A stretch of 36,118 nt of DNA. It comes from JAHDFB01 sp964607315. Lineage in GTDB: Bacteria; Bacteroidota; Bacteroidia; Chitinophagales; Saprospiraceae. The translations under genes and the position numbers were made by a program. Position 1 is the first letter of the stretch. Each line of letters starts with the position of its first letter. The notes beneath the pieces were generated by a model. The model made no database searches and was not told where the DNA came from. It saw nothing but the letters and a program-made list of their open reading frames with translations. This document shows, one piece after another, positions 22,830 to 30,690 of this stretch. Where the stretch lies: the NCBI GenBank assembly GCA_964607315.1, contig CAZSKA010000006.1, positions 1 to 36,118 of the forward strand, written 5' to 3'.

Positions 22830-24299
22830 TTAATATTGTTTAAATGTATGAGATAAAAAGTTCTGTTTGTTGGAAAAAGTCTTGCCAGAAATAGTGGTGA
22901 TGCAATCAACCATTAGATTATTTTGATAGCCACCATTTCGTAATGTGGAGAAATCCGAAGGGGCAAATTTATAGTGCCACTGGTTCTGTAAACTAACCCC
23001 CGTACTTGTTGGGTTTAGGGATTGATTCATTACCGTCTTGAACTCCCGTCCAATCGAGTTAGAAAAAAACTCATTCGTGTTGAAATCTATATTAGAGTGA
23101 AGAAAACGAACCCCATGATTGGCAAGGAGAGATTTAGCTTTTGCTTGAAGGCTAAATTTAGAGTAGATACCGTTAATATTTTGTGTCACATTGACAACTG
23201 CTACTCCTGAACTTCGGCAGGTACTATAAAAATCGGAATCGTATGGGTGGATGTAATTGTGGAACTCGTCCACGACCAAAAAGGCTGGTCTATTAACTTC
23301 TATATTGAAGGCTCTCTTTTCGAAAGTCTTCATGCATTGGAACTTATAAATTCCGCCTATCAGCTTACTTAAAGCATCATATTTTTTGATGCTAAAATCA
23401 ATGATAATAATTTTGCCTTCATTGCACATTTCAGGCTTGATATTAGTTGGGTTTGTTGCACAAGATTTTTTAAGAATTCCACTTTGAAAGGGACTCAAAA
23501 TATTGTGAAGCATTGAAAACACAATGAATTTGGTTTTATCAGGAAGTCTGCGTTGGTCTTCCAAAAAGAATGATTTCATCAACAAATACTCATCATATCT
23601 ACTCCTTTGGGCGTTGTTGATATTTAAAGAAACTGCAAATGTTGATTTGTAAAGTAGAGAGATAAAGTAATTATTCTTTCCCCATTCGTTCAGCTGTTGC
23701 AAGTCAGATTTCACGTTGAGAATTTCGGCTAATCTCTCATAATCTTCTTGAGAAGGAAGGCTAATCAAAAGTTCATATAGATTGCTAAATGTGACTTCTT
23801 CTTCCGCCAGTTGAAAGAGTAGCAACATAGAATTTAAGAGCCTACGAAGTGAATTATCCCAGAATGGGTCTTTACTGCCACCTGAAGACATACCATTGAT
23901 TGACCTATCTAACTGATAAATTGTGAAGAGTAAATTGGTCAAATTGAAAATATCCTCAGAAGATTCACCTTGAGAAATTGCATATTCTAATGGCCTAAAA
24001 CTGCCTGAACTTTCGTTAAAAATGACCACATCGTCAAGACGATTTGTACCATTTTTAGTATCCACTTGCTTAATCCATTCACGGTACATACTAGTGTCAG
24101 AAGCCTTCGAGCTTATTAAAACCCCACCAAAGCCAAGCTCTATATATCTTTTAAGTAAATATTTGAGGGAAGTGGATGTTTTTCCTGAACCAGTACCGCC
24201 CATAATAAGAGTATTAGTCAGGCAATCTCGAAGTGTAAGTTTGTCATATCCGTTTGCCCCTAAATCAAGAATAGGAGTGTCAAAATGTAACTGTTTCAT
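22830..24299 (-). CDS. Type IV coupling-protein-like ATPase (VirD4/TraG class), no membrane anchor
   Basis: 489-aa P-loop ATPase. Walker A is GGTGSGKT at 34-41 and Walker B FLVVDEFHN at 340-348. The intervening LISSKASDTSMYREWIKQ and DPFWDNSLRRLLNSMLLL regions match VirD4/TraG-type coupling proteins. These hexamerise at the mating channel and pump relaxase-bound DNA. Canonical members start with transmembrane helices. Here the ATPase begins almost directly with the nucleotide-binding domain. It lies second in an operon: 188-aa acidic protein, this gene, the membrane protein, the lipocalin-like protein. The MobF relaxase is 16 kb away, so they may act together. Confidence 0.85.
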   Translation of the reverse strand: MKQLHFDTPILDLGANGYDKLTLRDCLTNTLIMGGTGSGKTSTSLKYLLKRYIELGFGGVLISSKASDTSMYREWIKQVDTKNGTNRLDDVVIFNESSGSFRPLEYAISQGESSEDIFNLTNLLFTIYQLDRSINGMSSGGSKDPFWDNSLRRLLNSMLLLFQLAEEEVTFSNLYELLISLPSQEDYERLAEILNVKSDLQQLNEWGKNNYFISLLYKSTFAVSLNINNAQRSRYDEYLLMKSFFLEDQRRLPDKTKFIVFSMLHNILSPFQSGILKKSCATNPTNIKPEMCNEGKIIIIDFSIKKYDALSKLIGGIYKFQCMKTFEKRAFNIEVNRPAFLVVDEFHNYIHPYDSDFYSTCRSSGVAVVNVTQNINGIYSKFSLQAKAKSLLANHGVRFLHSNIDFNTNEFFSNSIGREFKTVMNQSLNPTSTGVSLQNQWHYKFAPSDFSTLRNGGYQNNLMVDCITTISGKTFSNKQNFLSHTFKQY

Positions 24300-24324
24300 A
24301 TTTAAAATTTTATTGGTTTAAAAA

Positions 24325-24891
24325 TTATTCTCCGCCGTCACCTCCACCGTCAGCACCTCCATCAGCAGATCCGTCGCTAGCATCACTTACATCGGCATAG
24401 TCATACGTTAAATCTTGTACGTAATTATCATTTGAAAAACCTGTATAACCATCATTCAGCATATCCAAGATTTGTGCTTCATCAGTCGAAAGATTATTCA
24501 ATGAAGCCGTTTCAATGGATTGAACTTCATCTAAAGGATTTTCTCTGAAAAAATTGTTAGGCTTAACTTCACTTTGTTCATCAAGGATTCTATCTTTCCA
24601 CGATTTGGAAGGATCACTATCCTTTGGGTCAGTATAAGTGCCTTTATGTTTAGACGTTCCATCTTGTTTATCTAAGGCTCTGTATTTTTCACGTTGAGTT
24701 TCTTTATCATTATCTTCTTTAGAAATTCTATCCTGCCATTCTGTTGAATTTTCATCTGCATTATCATTGGTGAAAATTTGAGAAGATTCTTTCAGCATGT
24801 AATTTCTGAGAATTTGAGGCGACTTGCTTGCAACTTGTCTTCCAACACCTGTAATTACTGCATATCCAATTGGTATTAATGGTACTGCCAT
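24325..24891 (-). CDS. Acidic Gly/Asp-tailed protein ahead of the coupling ATPase
   Basis: 188 aa. A hydrophobic N-terminal stretch (AVPLIPIGYAVITGVG) is followed by a highly charged, largely disordered body (many Asp, Glu, Lys, Ser). The very end is a low-complexity DGSADGGADGGGDGGE tail. Family unknown. It is the first gene of the coupling-protein operon (25 bp gap). Acidic C-terminal tails can serve as recruitment signals or bind metal, but neither is shown. The gene starts 35 bp from the divergent 24927 gene. Confidence 0.6.
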   Translation of the reverse strand: MAVPLIPIGYAVITGVGRQVASKSPQILRNYMLKESSQIFTNDNADENSTEWQDRISKEDNDKETQREKYRALDKQDGTSKHKGTYTDPKDSDPSKSWKDRILDEQSEVKPNNFFRENPLDEVQSIETASLNNLSTDEAQILDMLNDGYTGFSNDNYVQDLTYDYADVSDASDGSADGGADGGGDGGE

Positions 24892-24926
24892 TTGTATTTT
24901 ATTTTATATTGTGATATAATATTTCC

Positions 24927-25370
24927 ATGCTATGCGGTAATTCAGTTCTCGATTTTATAATAGAAGATTATAGGGATAGACCTATAGGTTCCATGACCTT
25001 GGGTTACTCTTATTATTCAGGAAAGCTTGGTTTAGAGAAGAACCCTTGGGCTGCAATCTATTATTTTGAACGGTTCTTAAAGTTTAACCCAGAAGAATTA
25101 TTTAGCATAGAATATGTTTCCAAAAAGGAATTTATCATGGTTCATATTTGGTTGTCTGAATGCTACGCTTCTATCAAGCATTTCAAGACTGCCATGTATG
25201 TTTTAATCTATTCTAAAAGGATTCTAAAATCTTACTTAAACCATATTGAGCGAGCGAGGATGAAATCAATCTTTCAAATAGATGAAAAGATTTCTAACCT
25301 TGAAAAAATCATTGCGAATTCTCGAAAACTTCACCCTGAATTACTTGCGACGCCGAACTTTCATAGTTAA
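24927..25370 (+). CDS. Sel1/TPR-like helical repeat protein (147 aa)
   Basis: The start GYSYYSGKLGLEKNPWAAIYYFERFLKFNPEELF has the Sel1/TPR helix-turn-helix pattern (lGy.Y..G.g...n...A..yf....). A second repeat, WLSECYASIKHFKTAMYVLIYSKRIL, follows. It is likely a protein-protein adaptor. It is the only plus-strand gene within the minus-strand mobilisation block and overlaps the 3' end of the next gene by 4 bp. Confidence 0.6.
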   Translation: MLCGNSVLDFIIEDYRDRPIGSMTLGYSYYSGKLGLEKNPWAAIYYFERFLKFNPEELFSIEYVSKKEFIMVHIWLSECYASIKHFKTAMYVLIYSKRILKSYLNHIERARMKSIFQIDEKISNLEKIIANSRKLHPELLATPNFHS

Positions 25371-26089
25371 ACTTCTTCCAGTGAATTCAATAATTCAGTA
25401 TTTTCATTAAACTCATCGCGAAGTCTTCTTTCTTTAGCTTGAAGTAACCTTATTCTCAGCCAAGAAGTCGATAACTTTATGGCTATTTTGAGGTGGCTAG
25501 AAAATATGATTTCTATTAATACGAAGATTGGAGGAAGTAGGGTTTCAAGTAAACCATAACTCATATTAGGGTCAATTTCTCTCAAAATACTAACTCTCAA
25601 AAAGCTAAAATAGACGACCATACTAATCAATAATATACTCCCAACCAATCCAATAATTAATCTCTGGTTTCGCTCCTTCCTAATCAAAGAGTTGATTTCT
25701 AGGTCTCTATATTTTTGTTCTGCAAGTTTGAGTGCTTTCAAACTATATACTCCTTTATGTAATGCAAAACCAATATTGCCTCCAAAAACTGCTGCAAACA
25801 AAATCACAATGGAGATTAAAGCGATTACCATACTTATTTGAATGACTGGAATACCTCCCACATGTTTCATTATCATAAAATAATAGACCTCATAGCTGAA
25901 CCCAACTTCTAGGTTTACACTCAATAACAGAATGAGAGTTAAAGTAAGTAGTTTATGAATCTCATTATAATCCAAAATAGCTTTTCTCATCTCTGAGAGC
26001 TTTCTGATATTCATATTGGCAAGTCCTATTGAATTCTTTAAGGACTCGATATTTCTTCTATAATTTCTTATTCTTATCTCGGGTTTCAT
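25367..26089 (-). CDS. Multi-pass membrane protein with coiled-coil ends (240 aa)
   Basis: About four hydrophobic segments (LTLTLILLLSVNLEV near 47-61, VIQISMVIALISIVILFAAVFGG near 81-103, LIIGLVGSILLISMVVYFSF near 141-161, and one near 180-195). They are flanked by charged helices at both ends, and the C-terminus is coiled-coil-like. Family unknown. It starts 3 bp after the VWA lipoprotein stop, in an operon SprT-like, VWA, this gene. It may be an inner-membrane partner of the periplasmic VWA domain. Confidence 0.6.
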   Translation of the reverse strand: MKPEIRIRNYRRNIESLKNSIGLANMNIRKLSEMRKAILDYNEIHKLLTLTLILLLSVNLEVGFSYEVYYFMIMKHVGGIPVIQISMVIALISIVILFAAVFGGNIGFALHKGVYSLKALKLAEQKYRDLEINSLIRKERNQRLIIGLVGSILLISMVVYFSFLRVSILREIDPNMSYGLLETLLPPIFVLIEIIFSSHLKIAIKLSTSWLRIRLLQAKERRLRDEFNENTELLNSLEEV

Positions 26090-26092
26090 GAC

Positions 26093-26788
26093 TTAAAAAT
26101 TTAGGTTATCAATAAAGGATTGGATACTCGTCAGTCTTATTTCATCTCTCTTGAAAAGCTGCTTTTCTCTTGGCATGCCTACGGTATAGATTGCAATATT
26201 TCCCCTATCAAATTCTATTGGGGGAATGCTACGCTTAATAGAATTAGGTACACTTTGCTTTCCGTCTGTGTAAGAAAAGATTTGTATCCTGCTTTTACGA
26301 TAGCTTGGCTCTTTAACTTTGGTCTGAAGAAAGTCACGCATTGCTATAAGGTCAGTGTATTGACTTCTTGGTAAGTCATTGACTTCGCTATATTCATTTA
26401 AGAAGCCAGTTCTTTTCGAGGCAAGTCCAGCATTGAATTTATGTTTTGCATTGGCATTAAGCCTACGCGATTCTAAATCGTTGCCTTCTTTAAGTTTTGG
26501 AGGTTTAAAGCGATACTGTTTCATCCTTGAATCATTCGGGCTACGAATGAAATAGATGCTAAGGTCAAAGCTCTTTCCTTTAGCCTCAAGTGTCTTAATC
26601 AGCGTTTCTACTTCATTAACCGCAATCTTCCTGGGTTCAAATGACTTGCTCTGGTCAATGGTAAGAATATAAAGCTCATGCCCGAAACTCTTCGAGGCAT
26701 CAAACGTTCTTCTCTTTGGTGTGACATGTTCCTTTTTACAGGAAAGGAGAAGGAACAAAATGGCAAATAGTAATAAAAATTTCTTCAT
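26093..26788 (-). CDS. VWA-like lipoprotein
   Basis: 231 aa. Lipoprotein signal with lipobox LLLSC (Cys17). The body begins LYILTIDQSKSF, whose D45-x-S47-x-S49 fits the metal-ion-dependent adhesion site of von Willebrand factor A domains. A further T/D pair follows near 145-146 (QYTDL) and TDG at 174-176 (FSYTDGKQS), the expected third MIDAS element. It is therefore probably a membrane-tethered metal-dependent binding protein. It begins 27 bp after the SprT-like gene. Its role in the element is unknown. Confidence 0.75.
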   Translation of the reverse strand: MKKFLLLFAILFLLLSCKKEHVTPKRRTFDASKSFGHELYILTIDQSKSFEPRKIAVNEVETLIKTLEAKGKSFDLSIYFIRSPNDSRMKQYRFKPPKLKEGNDLESRRLNANAKHKFNAGLASKRTGFLNEYSEVNDLPRSQYTDLIAMRDFLQTKVKEPSYRKSRIQIFSYTDGKQSVPNSIKRSIPPIEFDRGNIAIYTVGMPREKQLFKRDEIRLTSIQSFIDNLNF

Positions 26789-26815
26789 CTCTTAGATTTT
26801 ATAGGTTTAAGAATA

Positions 26816-27487
26816 TTATTGTTTCAGGTTTATAAAGCTGTATTTACATTCAGCACAAAAGATTTTTAGATTAGGCTTACCCCAAACGTTGTTTCCGCAA
26901 CGGCATTGATATTTCGTTTTATTCCTGCGTTTTGGTTTAGGAACTATTGGTTTTATGGTAGCAACAGCAGAGCCACCTTGAAACAAAATACCAGAAACAA
27001 CCTCAGACGATTTGAATGGAAACAACAGTGACTTATTCATTTGATAAAATACTCTTAGGAACTTCCCGTTTGGTGCAGGATAATCAGACATCTGTTGACC
27101 AGTTTTCTTCCCACCTTCTTCACCTGTATTTGAAGGTGTTAAACCAACTGTTTCCATTTTATTAGCCCATTCCTTATTATGGTAGCCTGCTCTAGAAGGA
27201 TTGCCAAACTCATATTGCCAGAGATGAACCATTTCGTGAACTAAGGTTTGACAGATGTCCATTTCATCCGTCATTGCCATGTAGACGGGATTTAAATTTA
27301 TTTCATGAGTCTTATTGCCATCTTTATCTTGCCATCTATTAGTAGAAAAATGGCCACACACTCTTGGTGCCTTTCTAGATAGTATTAATAGACAGTATGG
27401 CAACTCATTGTCAAATAGAGTTTCATTAAAGTAATCATATAGTTTCTGGTACTTAGTGAATTGATGTTTGGTAGGTGCCTTCTTCAT
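26816..27487 (-). CDS. SprT-like zinc metallopeptidase
   Basis: 223 aa. HEMVHLWQYEFG carries the zinc-binding HExxH motif (84-88) and a third ligand is likely H103 in AGYHNKEW, as in SprT/SPRTN-type proteases. The C-terminus has a small zinc ribbon (YQCRCGNNVWGK...IFCAECKYSF). SprT domains can degrade DNA-protein crosslinks in eukaryotic relatives. In bacterial elements the substrate is unknown, and a role in removing covalently bound relaxase is an idea only. It is the first gene of the SprT-VWA-membrane operon. Confidence 0.85.
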   Translation of the reverse strand: MKKAPTKHQFTKYQKLYDYFNETLFDNELPYCLLILSRKAPRVCGHFSTNRWQDKDGNKTHEINLNPVYMAMTDEMDICQTLVHEMVHLWQYEFGNPSRAGYHNKEWANKMETVGLTPSNTGEEGGKKTGQQMSDYPAPNGKFLRVFYQMNKSLLFPFKSSEVVSGILFQGGSAVATIKPIVPKPKRRNKTKYQCRCGNNVWGKPNLKIFCAECKYSFINLKQ

Positions 27488-27803
27488 AATTTTATTTTTT
27501 GTATCGTACGAAACAGATTTAGGTTTTTTAAAAATATCAGCGAGTGATTATTGGTTTTTCGGTAGATTGTCTTATGTTTATGACTCTCCATATTGATGTA
27601 AATGGATTTTGACATCTTTGCTCTTTTCCCAAATTATGTATCTTATAAACTTCATTCTTTTTCTTTTTTTAACTGCCTAACAATACAAATAACCAATAAT
27701 GTTTTACGTGTGCATCGAACATCTGTAAAACATTTGTTGTTTGTGCCGAGTACATCCTGAAAGTCCTTTTAATTCAGTATTTTCGTAGAATAAAAGTTGA
27801 AAA
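27488..27803. promoter_or_regulatory. Intergenic region with a 10-bp inverted repeat
   Basis: This 316-bp divergent promoter region is AT-rich. The one clear feature is a perfect inverted repeat, AATGTTTTAC (27698-27707) with GTAAAACATT (27725-27734), 70 bp before the 487-aa gene. It is a candidate operator. No small ORF was found. Confidence 0.45.
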
Positions 27804-29267
27804 ATGTTTTCTGAACATTTTCTCAACATCTGTGATACAGCAATGAAATGTTTAACTATGGATGAAAAAAAAGTAGTACGTACAGTTAATGGAATGAATT
27901 ATCTTCAGTTTCGTGAATTTTATGAAGCCATAAGAGATAAAATCAAGGAACTGAATGGGTTAAAAGGGGAAACGGATATTTTTAATGAAAAGAACTTATG
28001 GTGGAAAACTATTTTAAAACAGAAAAATGTACAGAATTTATTTATCCAAAGAGACAACCTTCAATTAGAATCATTAAGTGATGAGTATATTAAGGATGAG
28101 TTGTTAAAAAAAGAACCATATAGTTATCCCAGACATATAAAGTCAAAATACCAAGACTTAAAATCAGACAAATCAGACAAAAATGTCGGTAATATTGATA
28201 GCTTTGTTTTCAAGATATTAAAAACATTCCTAAGTCAAAAAATAATAATTTATCCAAAAATAAAAGGTGACTTATCTCATGATTTGAAAAGTCTTAAGGT
28301 ACTGAAAGGATATTACTTCTCTTACTTGAAAAACAAGATTTGTACAGATTCTTTTTTATTGAAAATATCCAAAAGTAACACTATTAACAAACTAAGGCCA
28401 TTTCATGATTATTACGCAAATATGAAAGGTTTCCATGACGAAGGTGACGATATAATCGATTTCATTGGAAGTGGATATAAGCAAGGTAACAAACTATATT
28501 TAACATTAGAATCAACAAAGATTGAAGATAAAGGAAAGCCCGAAACGATATTAAATCTAGTCCTTTCTGTCGCTGATAATTGGAATAATAATTCTAATCT
28601 TAAAGGAGTATTAACAGGCGTCTCGAAGGCCAATATTAAAAAACCCATACTCTCAATGGAAATCATTTTGGTCGACTATAATGAAACTAAAGAGAATATA
28701 GAAAATACGAAAACATACCTTGCTCTTCACAAATATAGTTTTCGCCAAAGGGTAAATGAGAAAGCATTAAATGAGTTAGGAATTCATAATGACTCCTTTA
28801 CAATTGAAGAGGTATACGACTTTTTAGGGAAGTATCAAGGCTATAGATTTGATAAAGACTGGAAAGTGGTAAGGTCACAACTTCTAGTCAATAATATCAA
28901 TGATATAACTTGTATAAGAAGAGATGTAAAAGGCAAAACCCTTCATCATGAATGTGATTTGCAGGTCGATAGAATTGACCGAAGAACATTTATTCTCAGC
29001 TTAAAGTCTTATAAAGACAGAAAGAAAAGGTTCTTAGCTGCTACAATAAGATTGAATTGGAAGCCTGACAGAGAAATTAAAAGGGGATTTATTACAGGTG
29101 AAATTTTGACATTCTATGAAAATAGAAAATTTCATAGTCCTATTATTTTTTATGGTAAAAACAAAATAAAGGATTCGGGGAAAATAAGTTATCTACAATT
29201 CGCTAAAGACATTGGACTGGATGAATTCATAAGACTAAGGAAATTTATCAAGAAATTATACTTATAA
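27804..29267 (+). CDS. Large orphan protein (487 aa), cargo
   Basis: Soluble 487-aa protein, Lys/Asp/Asn-rich, without signal peptide or membrane segment. The first third is helical and basic. The middle (LYLTLESTKIEDKGKPETILNLVLSV and KPILSMEIILVDYN) and the end (GKTLHHECDLQVDRIDRRTFILSLKSYKD) look beta-rich. I recognise no family or catalytic motif. It is the only plus-strand gene in this part and ends 15 bp before a convergent gene. A palindrome upstream suggests regulation. A defence or surface-recognition role is possible but unsupported. Confidence 0.5.
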   Translation: MFSEHFLNICDTAMKCLTMDEKKVVRTVNGMNYLQFREFYEAIRDKIKELNGLKGETDIFNEKNLWWKTILKQKNVQNLFIQRDNLQLESLSDEYIKDELLKKEPYSYPRHIKSKYQDLKSDKSDKNVGNIDSFVFKILKTFLSQKIIIYPKIKGDLSHDLKSLKVLKGYYFSYLKNKICTDSFLLKISKSNTINKLRPFHDYYANMKGFHDEGDDIIDFIGSGYKQGNKLYLTLESTKIEDKGKPETILNLVLSVADNWNNNSNLKGVLTGVSKANIKKPILSMEIILVDYNETKENIENTKTYLALHKYSFRQRVNEKALNELGIHNDSFTIEEVYDFLGKYQGYRFDKDWKVVRSQLLVNNINDITCIRRDVKGKTLHHECDLQVDRIDRRTFILSLKSYKDRKKRFLAATIRLNWKPDREIKRGFITGEILTFYENRKFHSPIIFYGKNKIKDSGKISYLQFAKDIGLDEFIRLRKFIKKLYL

Positions 29268-29282
29268 ACAAAGATTGAGGAA

Positions 29283-29732
29283 CTATCTTGAAGGACCGCC
29301 ATAGTCTAATGACCTATATCTGAGTTCTTTTTTAAGAGTTTGCATTTTTATCTCATCCTGACGACAACTCCATTTACCCAATTTGTCCTTCTTGATATTC
29401 CAAATATCTCCTTCTTTATAATGGTTGATTCCTTCTATCGGAATCATTTTAAGTTCATCTTTGACTATTCTTGCCAGTTGGTAAGCATCTTGATGAAATT
29501 TCCAATCTAGCTGAACTCGTGAACATTCTCCCTCACATTCAAATATTTTGAAATGCATTCTGAAAAACGGTCTTGACCTTTGAAATTCATACATTCTATT
29601 CAATAGATTTGGATGTTTCGCTGCATTTCCAATGAAATCAATAACGATTCTAGAGGCTCTTTTACCGTCAATTTCTGAATCATGAAAATTATTTATAGTT
29701 GCGAATAAAGGCTCTTTCTTACCTCTTGGCAT
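29283..29732 (-). CDS. Hypothetical protein of the HTH gene cluster (149 aa)
   Basis: 149 aa, basic at both ends (MPRGKKEP; YRSLDYGGPSR). The middle has FECEGECSRVQLDWKFHQDAYQLARIVKDEL, where a CxxxC pair may bind metal. Family unknown. The ribosome-binding site GGGAGG sits 7 bases before the ATG. An inverted repeat upstream (29745-29775) separates it from the two-gene HTH unit, so it may have its own promoter. Confidence 0.55.
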   Translation of the reverse strand: MPRGKKEPLFATINNFHDSEIDGKRASRIVIDFIGNAAKHPNLLNRMYEFQRSRPFFRMHFKIFECEGECSRVQLDWKFHQDAYQLARIVKDELKMIPIEGINHYKEGDIWNIKKDKLGKWSCRQDEIKMQTLKKELRYRSLDYGGPSR

Positions 29733-29744
29733 GTTTACACCTCC

Positions 29745-29775
29745 CTGTTTTGATTGAAACGATATAGTGAAACAG
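29745..29775 (-). promoter_or_regulatory. Inverted repeat, candidate operator
   Basis: CTGTTT (29745-29750) and AAACAG (29770-29775) bracket a partly symmetric 19-bp centre upstream of the 149-aa gene. It may bind the neighbouring HTH protein. Short symmetry like this can arise by chance. Confidence 0.3.
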
Positions 29776-29812
29776 CAAAAAAGTCAATGATTACATTAAC
29801 AAGCTAGAAACC

Positions 29813-30061
29813 TTAAACCTCTATATCTAAATCAAGATTATCTTTTGAAGGTGGTTTGTGGTCTAATGATTTAATCCCTGTCTTTAGGAGTTCCATTGCT
29901 TTTTCTTGCTCATAAGTCTCGGCACCTTCATTGAAGGCTTTGAAATATTCACTATTGGAATCTTTGAGAGATGATTTAAGTTGTTCAAAAAGTTCAGGTT
30001 TTTGGCTTTTGAGGATATAGCCAGCATTGAAGCCTTCAATTATATCTTTTTCTTGTTCCAT
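29813..30061 (-). CDS. Small acidic hypothetical protein (82 aa)
   Basis: 82 aa, acidic, with GFNAGYILKSQKPELFEQLKSSL and YFKAFNEGAETYEQEKAMELLK. It has no recognised domain and is helical. It starts 2 bp after the HTH gene stop, so the two are one operon, and it may be a partner or anti-regulator of the HTH protein. Confidence 0.55.
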   Translation of the reverse strand: MEQEKDIIEGFNAGYILKSQKPELFEQLKSSLKDSNSEYFKAFNEGAETYEQEKAMELLKTGIKSLDHKPPSKDNLDLDIEV

Positions 30062-30063
30062 GA

Positions 30064-30336
30064 TTATTCGGCTTTACTGTTCTCTATGAAATCGAGTATA
30101 GAAATTCGTTTATATAGGATGTGTTTTGAAGAGAGCCTTCTGAACTGCATTTTTCCAGTATCTCTGTATCGCTGGAAGGTTGTCTTGCTTGTTATTTGCA
30201 AAAGCTTCATAGCTTCTTTTTCTGAAATCCAAGGCATTTGGTTACTCGCGACCTCTTGAGCAAGCGTTGTAATTAACTTTTGCAACGAAGGCGAATCTAG
30301 ACAGATGATTTCTATTTTATCCCCAATTTGCGCCAT
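30064..30336 (-). CDS. Helix-turn-helix DNA-binding protein (excisionase-like, HTH_17 type)
   Basis: 90 aa. WISEKEAMKLLQITSKTTFQRYRDTGKMQFRRLSSKHILYKRISILDFIE matches the MerR-like HTH_17/excisionase fold: a winged helix with an ...S...YRDTGKI... turn and a final helix. It is the outermost gene on the tRNA-Gln side of the region, typical for element control genes. It heads an operon with the 82-aa gene, with a Bacteroidota-type promoter upstream. Confidence 0.85.
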   Translation of the reverse strand: MAQIGDKIEIICLDSPSLQKLITTLAQEVASNQMPWISEKEAMKLLQITSKTTFQRYRDTGKMQFRRLSSKHILYKRISILDFIENSKAE

Positions 30337-30416
30337 AAATAATAGATGAGTTCTGTTTATTTAGTAATGTAAAACTAATAGAATTAGACCTAGTTTTCGT
30401 ATCTTCATGTTAAATA

Positions 30417-30424
30417 CAAAGGTA
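30417..30424 (-). promoter_or_regulatory. Promoter -7 box of the HTH operon
   Basis: On the minus strand TACCTTTG is a perfect TAnnTTTG box, about 81 bp before the HTH start. A second candidate lies further up: TACTTTTA at 30460-30467 with a TTG 17 bp before it (30485-30487). Either could drive the operon. Confidence 0.4.
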
Positions 30425-30512
30425 TTAGTTTGGGTTGTTTTCGCATGAAATCAGTCCTTTAAAAGTAAATTTTTTATAAAACGACAACCAAATCGACAAC
30501 TGGCTTTATGCT

Positions 30513-30560
30513 AAAAAAGCAGAAAGCTCCGTCATCTTTACGATGCGAAGCTTTGCTTTG
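30513..30560 (-). terminator. Terminator of tRNA-Gln
   Basis: On the minus strand AGCAAAGCTTCG pairs, with one bulge and one wobble, with CGGAGCTTTCTGCT, followed by TTTTTT. It begins just after the tRNA 3' end and is the expected transcription stop. Confidence 0.7.
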
Positions 30561-30561
30561 T

Positions 30562-30632
30562 TGACCTACAAGGACTCGAACCTTGAATGCAAGAACCAAA
30601 AACTTGAGTGTTACCGATTACACCATAGGTCA
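30562..30632 (-). tRNA. tRNA-Gln (anticodon TTG)
   Basis: A 71-nt cloverleaf can be drawn: acceptor TGACCTA/TAGGTCA, D-stem GTGT/ACAC, anticodon loop TTTTGGT with anticodon TTG, and T-arm AAGG-TTCGAGT-CCTT. The CCA end is not encoded. The 31-39 pair is T-T. It marks the edge of the accessory region and is a possible integration target, but no second copy of its 3' end was seen in the window. Confidence 0.93.
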
Positions 30633-30643
30633 TTTTGTGGACG

Positions 30644-30651
30644 CAAAATTA
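30644..30651 (-). promoter_or_regulatory. -7 promoter box of tRNA-Gln
   Basis: TAATTTTG (minus strand) matches TAnnTTTG exactly and sits 11 bp before the tRNA, placing the transcription start about 6 bp ahead of the mature 5' end. No clear -33 TTG is visible. Confidence 0.55.
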
Positions 30652-30690
30652 AGTGTTTTTATCTTTTCTCGTATAATATTTTGCAATTTT

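Noticed and set aside
30481..30499. Direct repeat of CGACAAC beside the tRNA terminator as an att site
   Set aside because: The repeat is only 7 bp, with no second copy at another plausible boundary.
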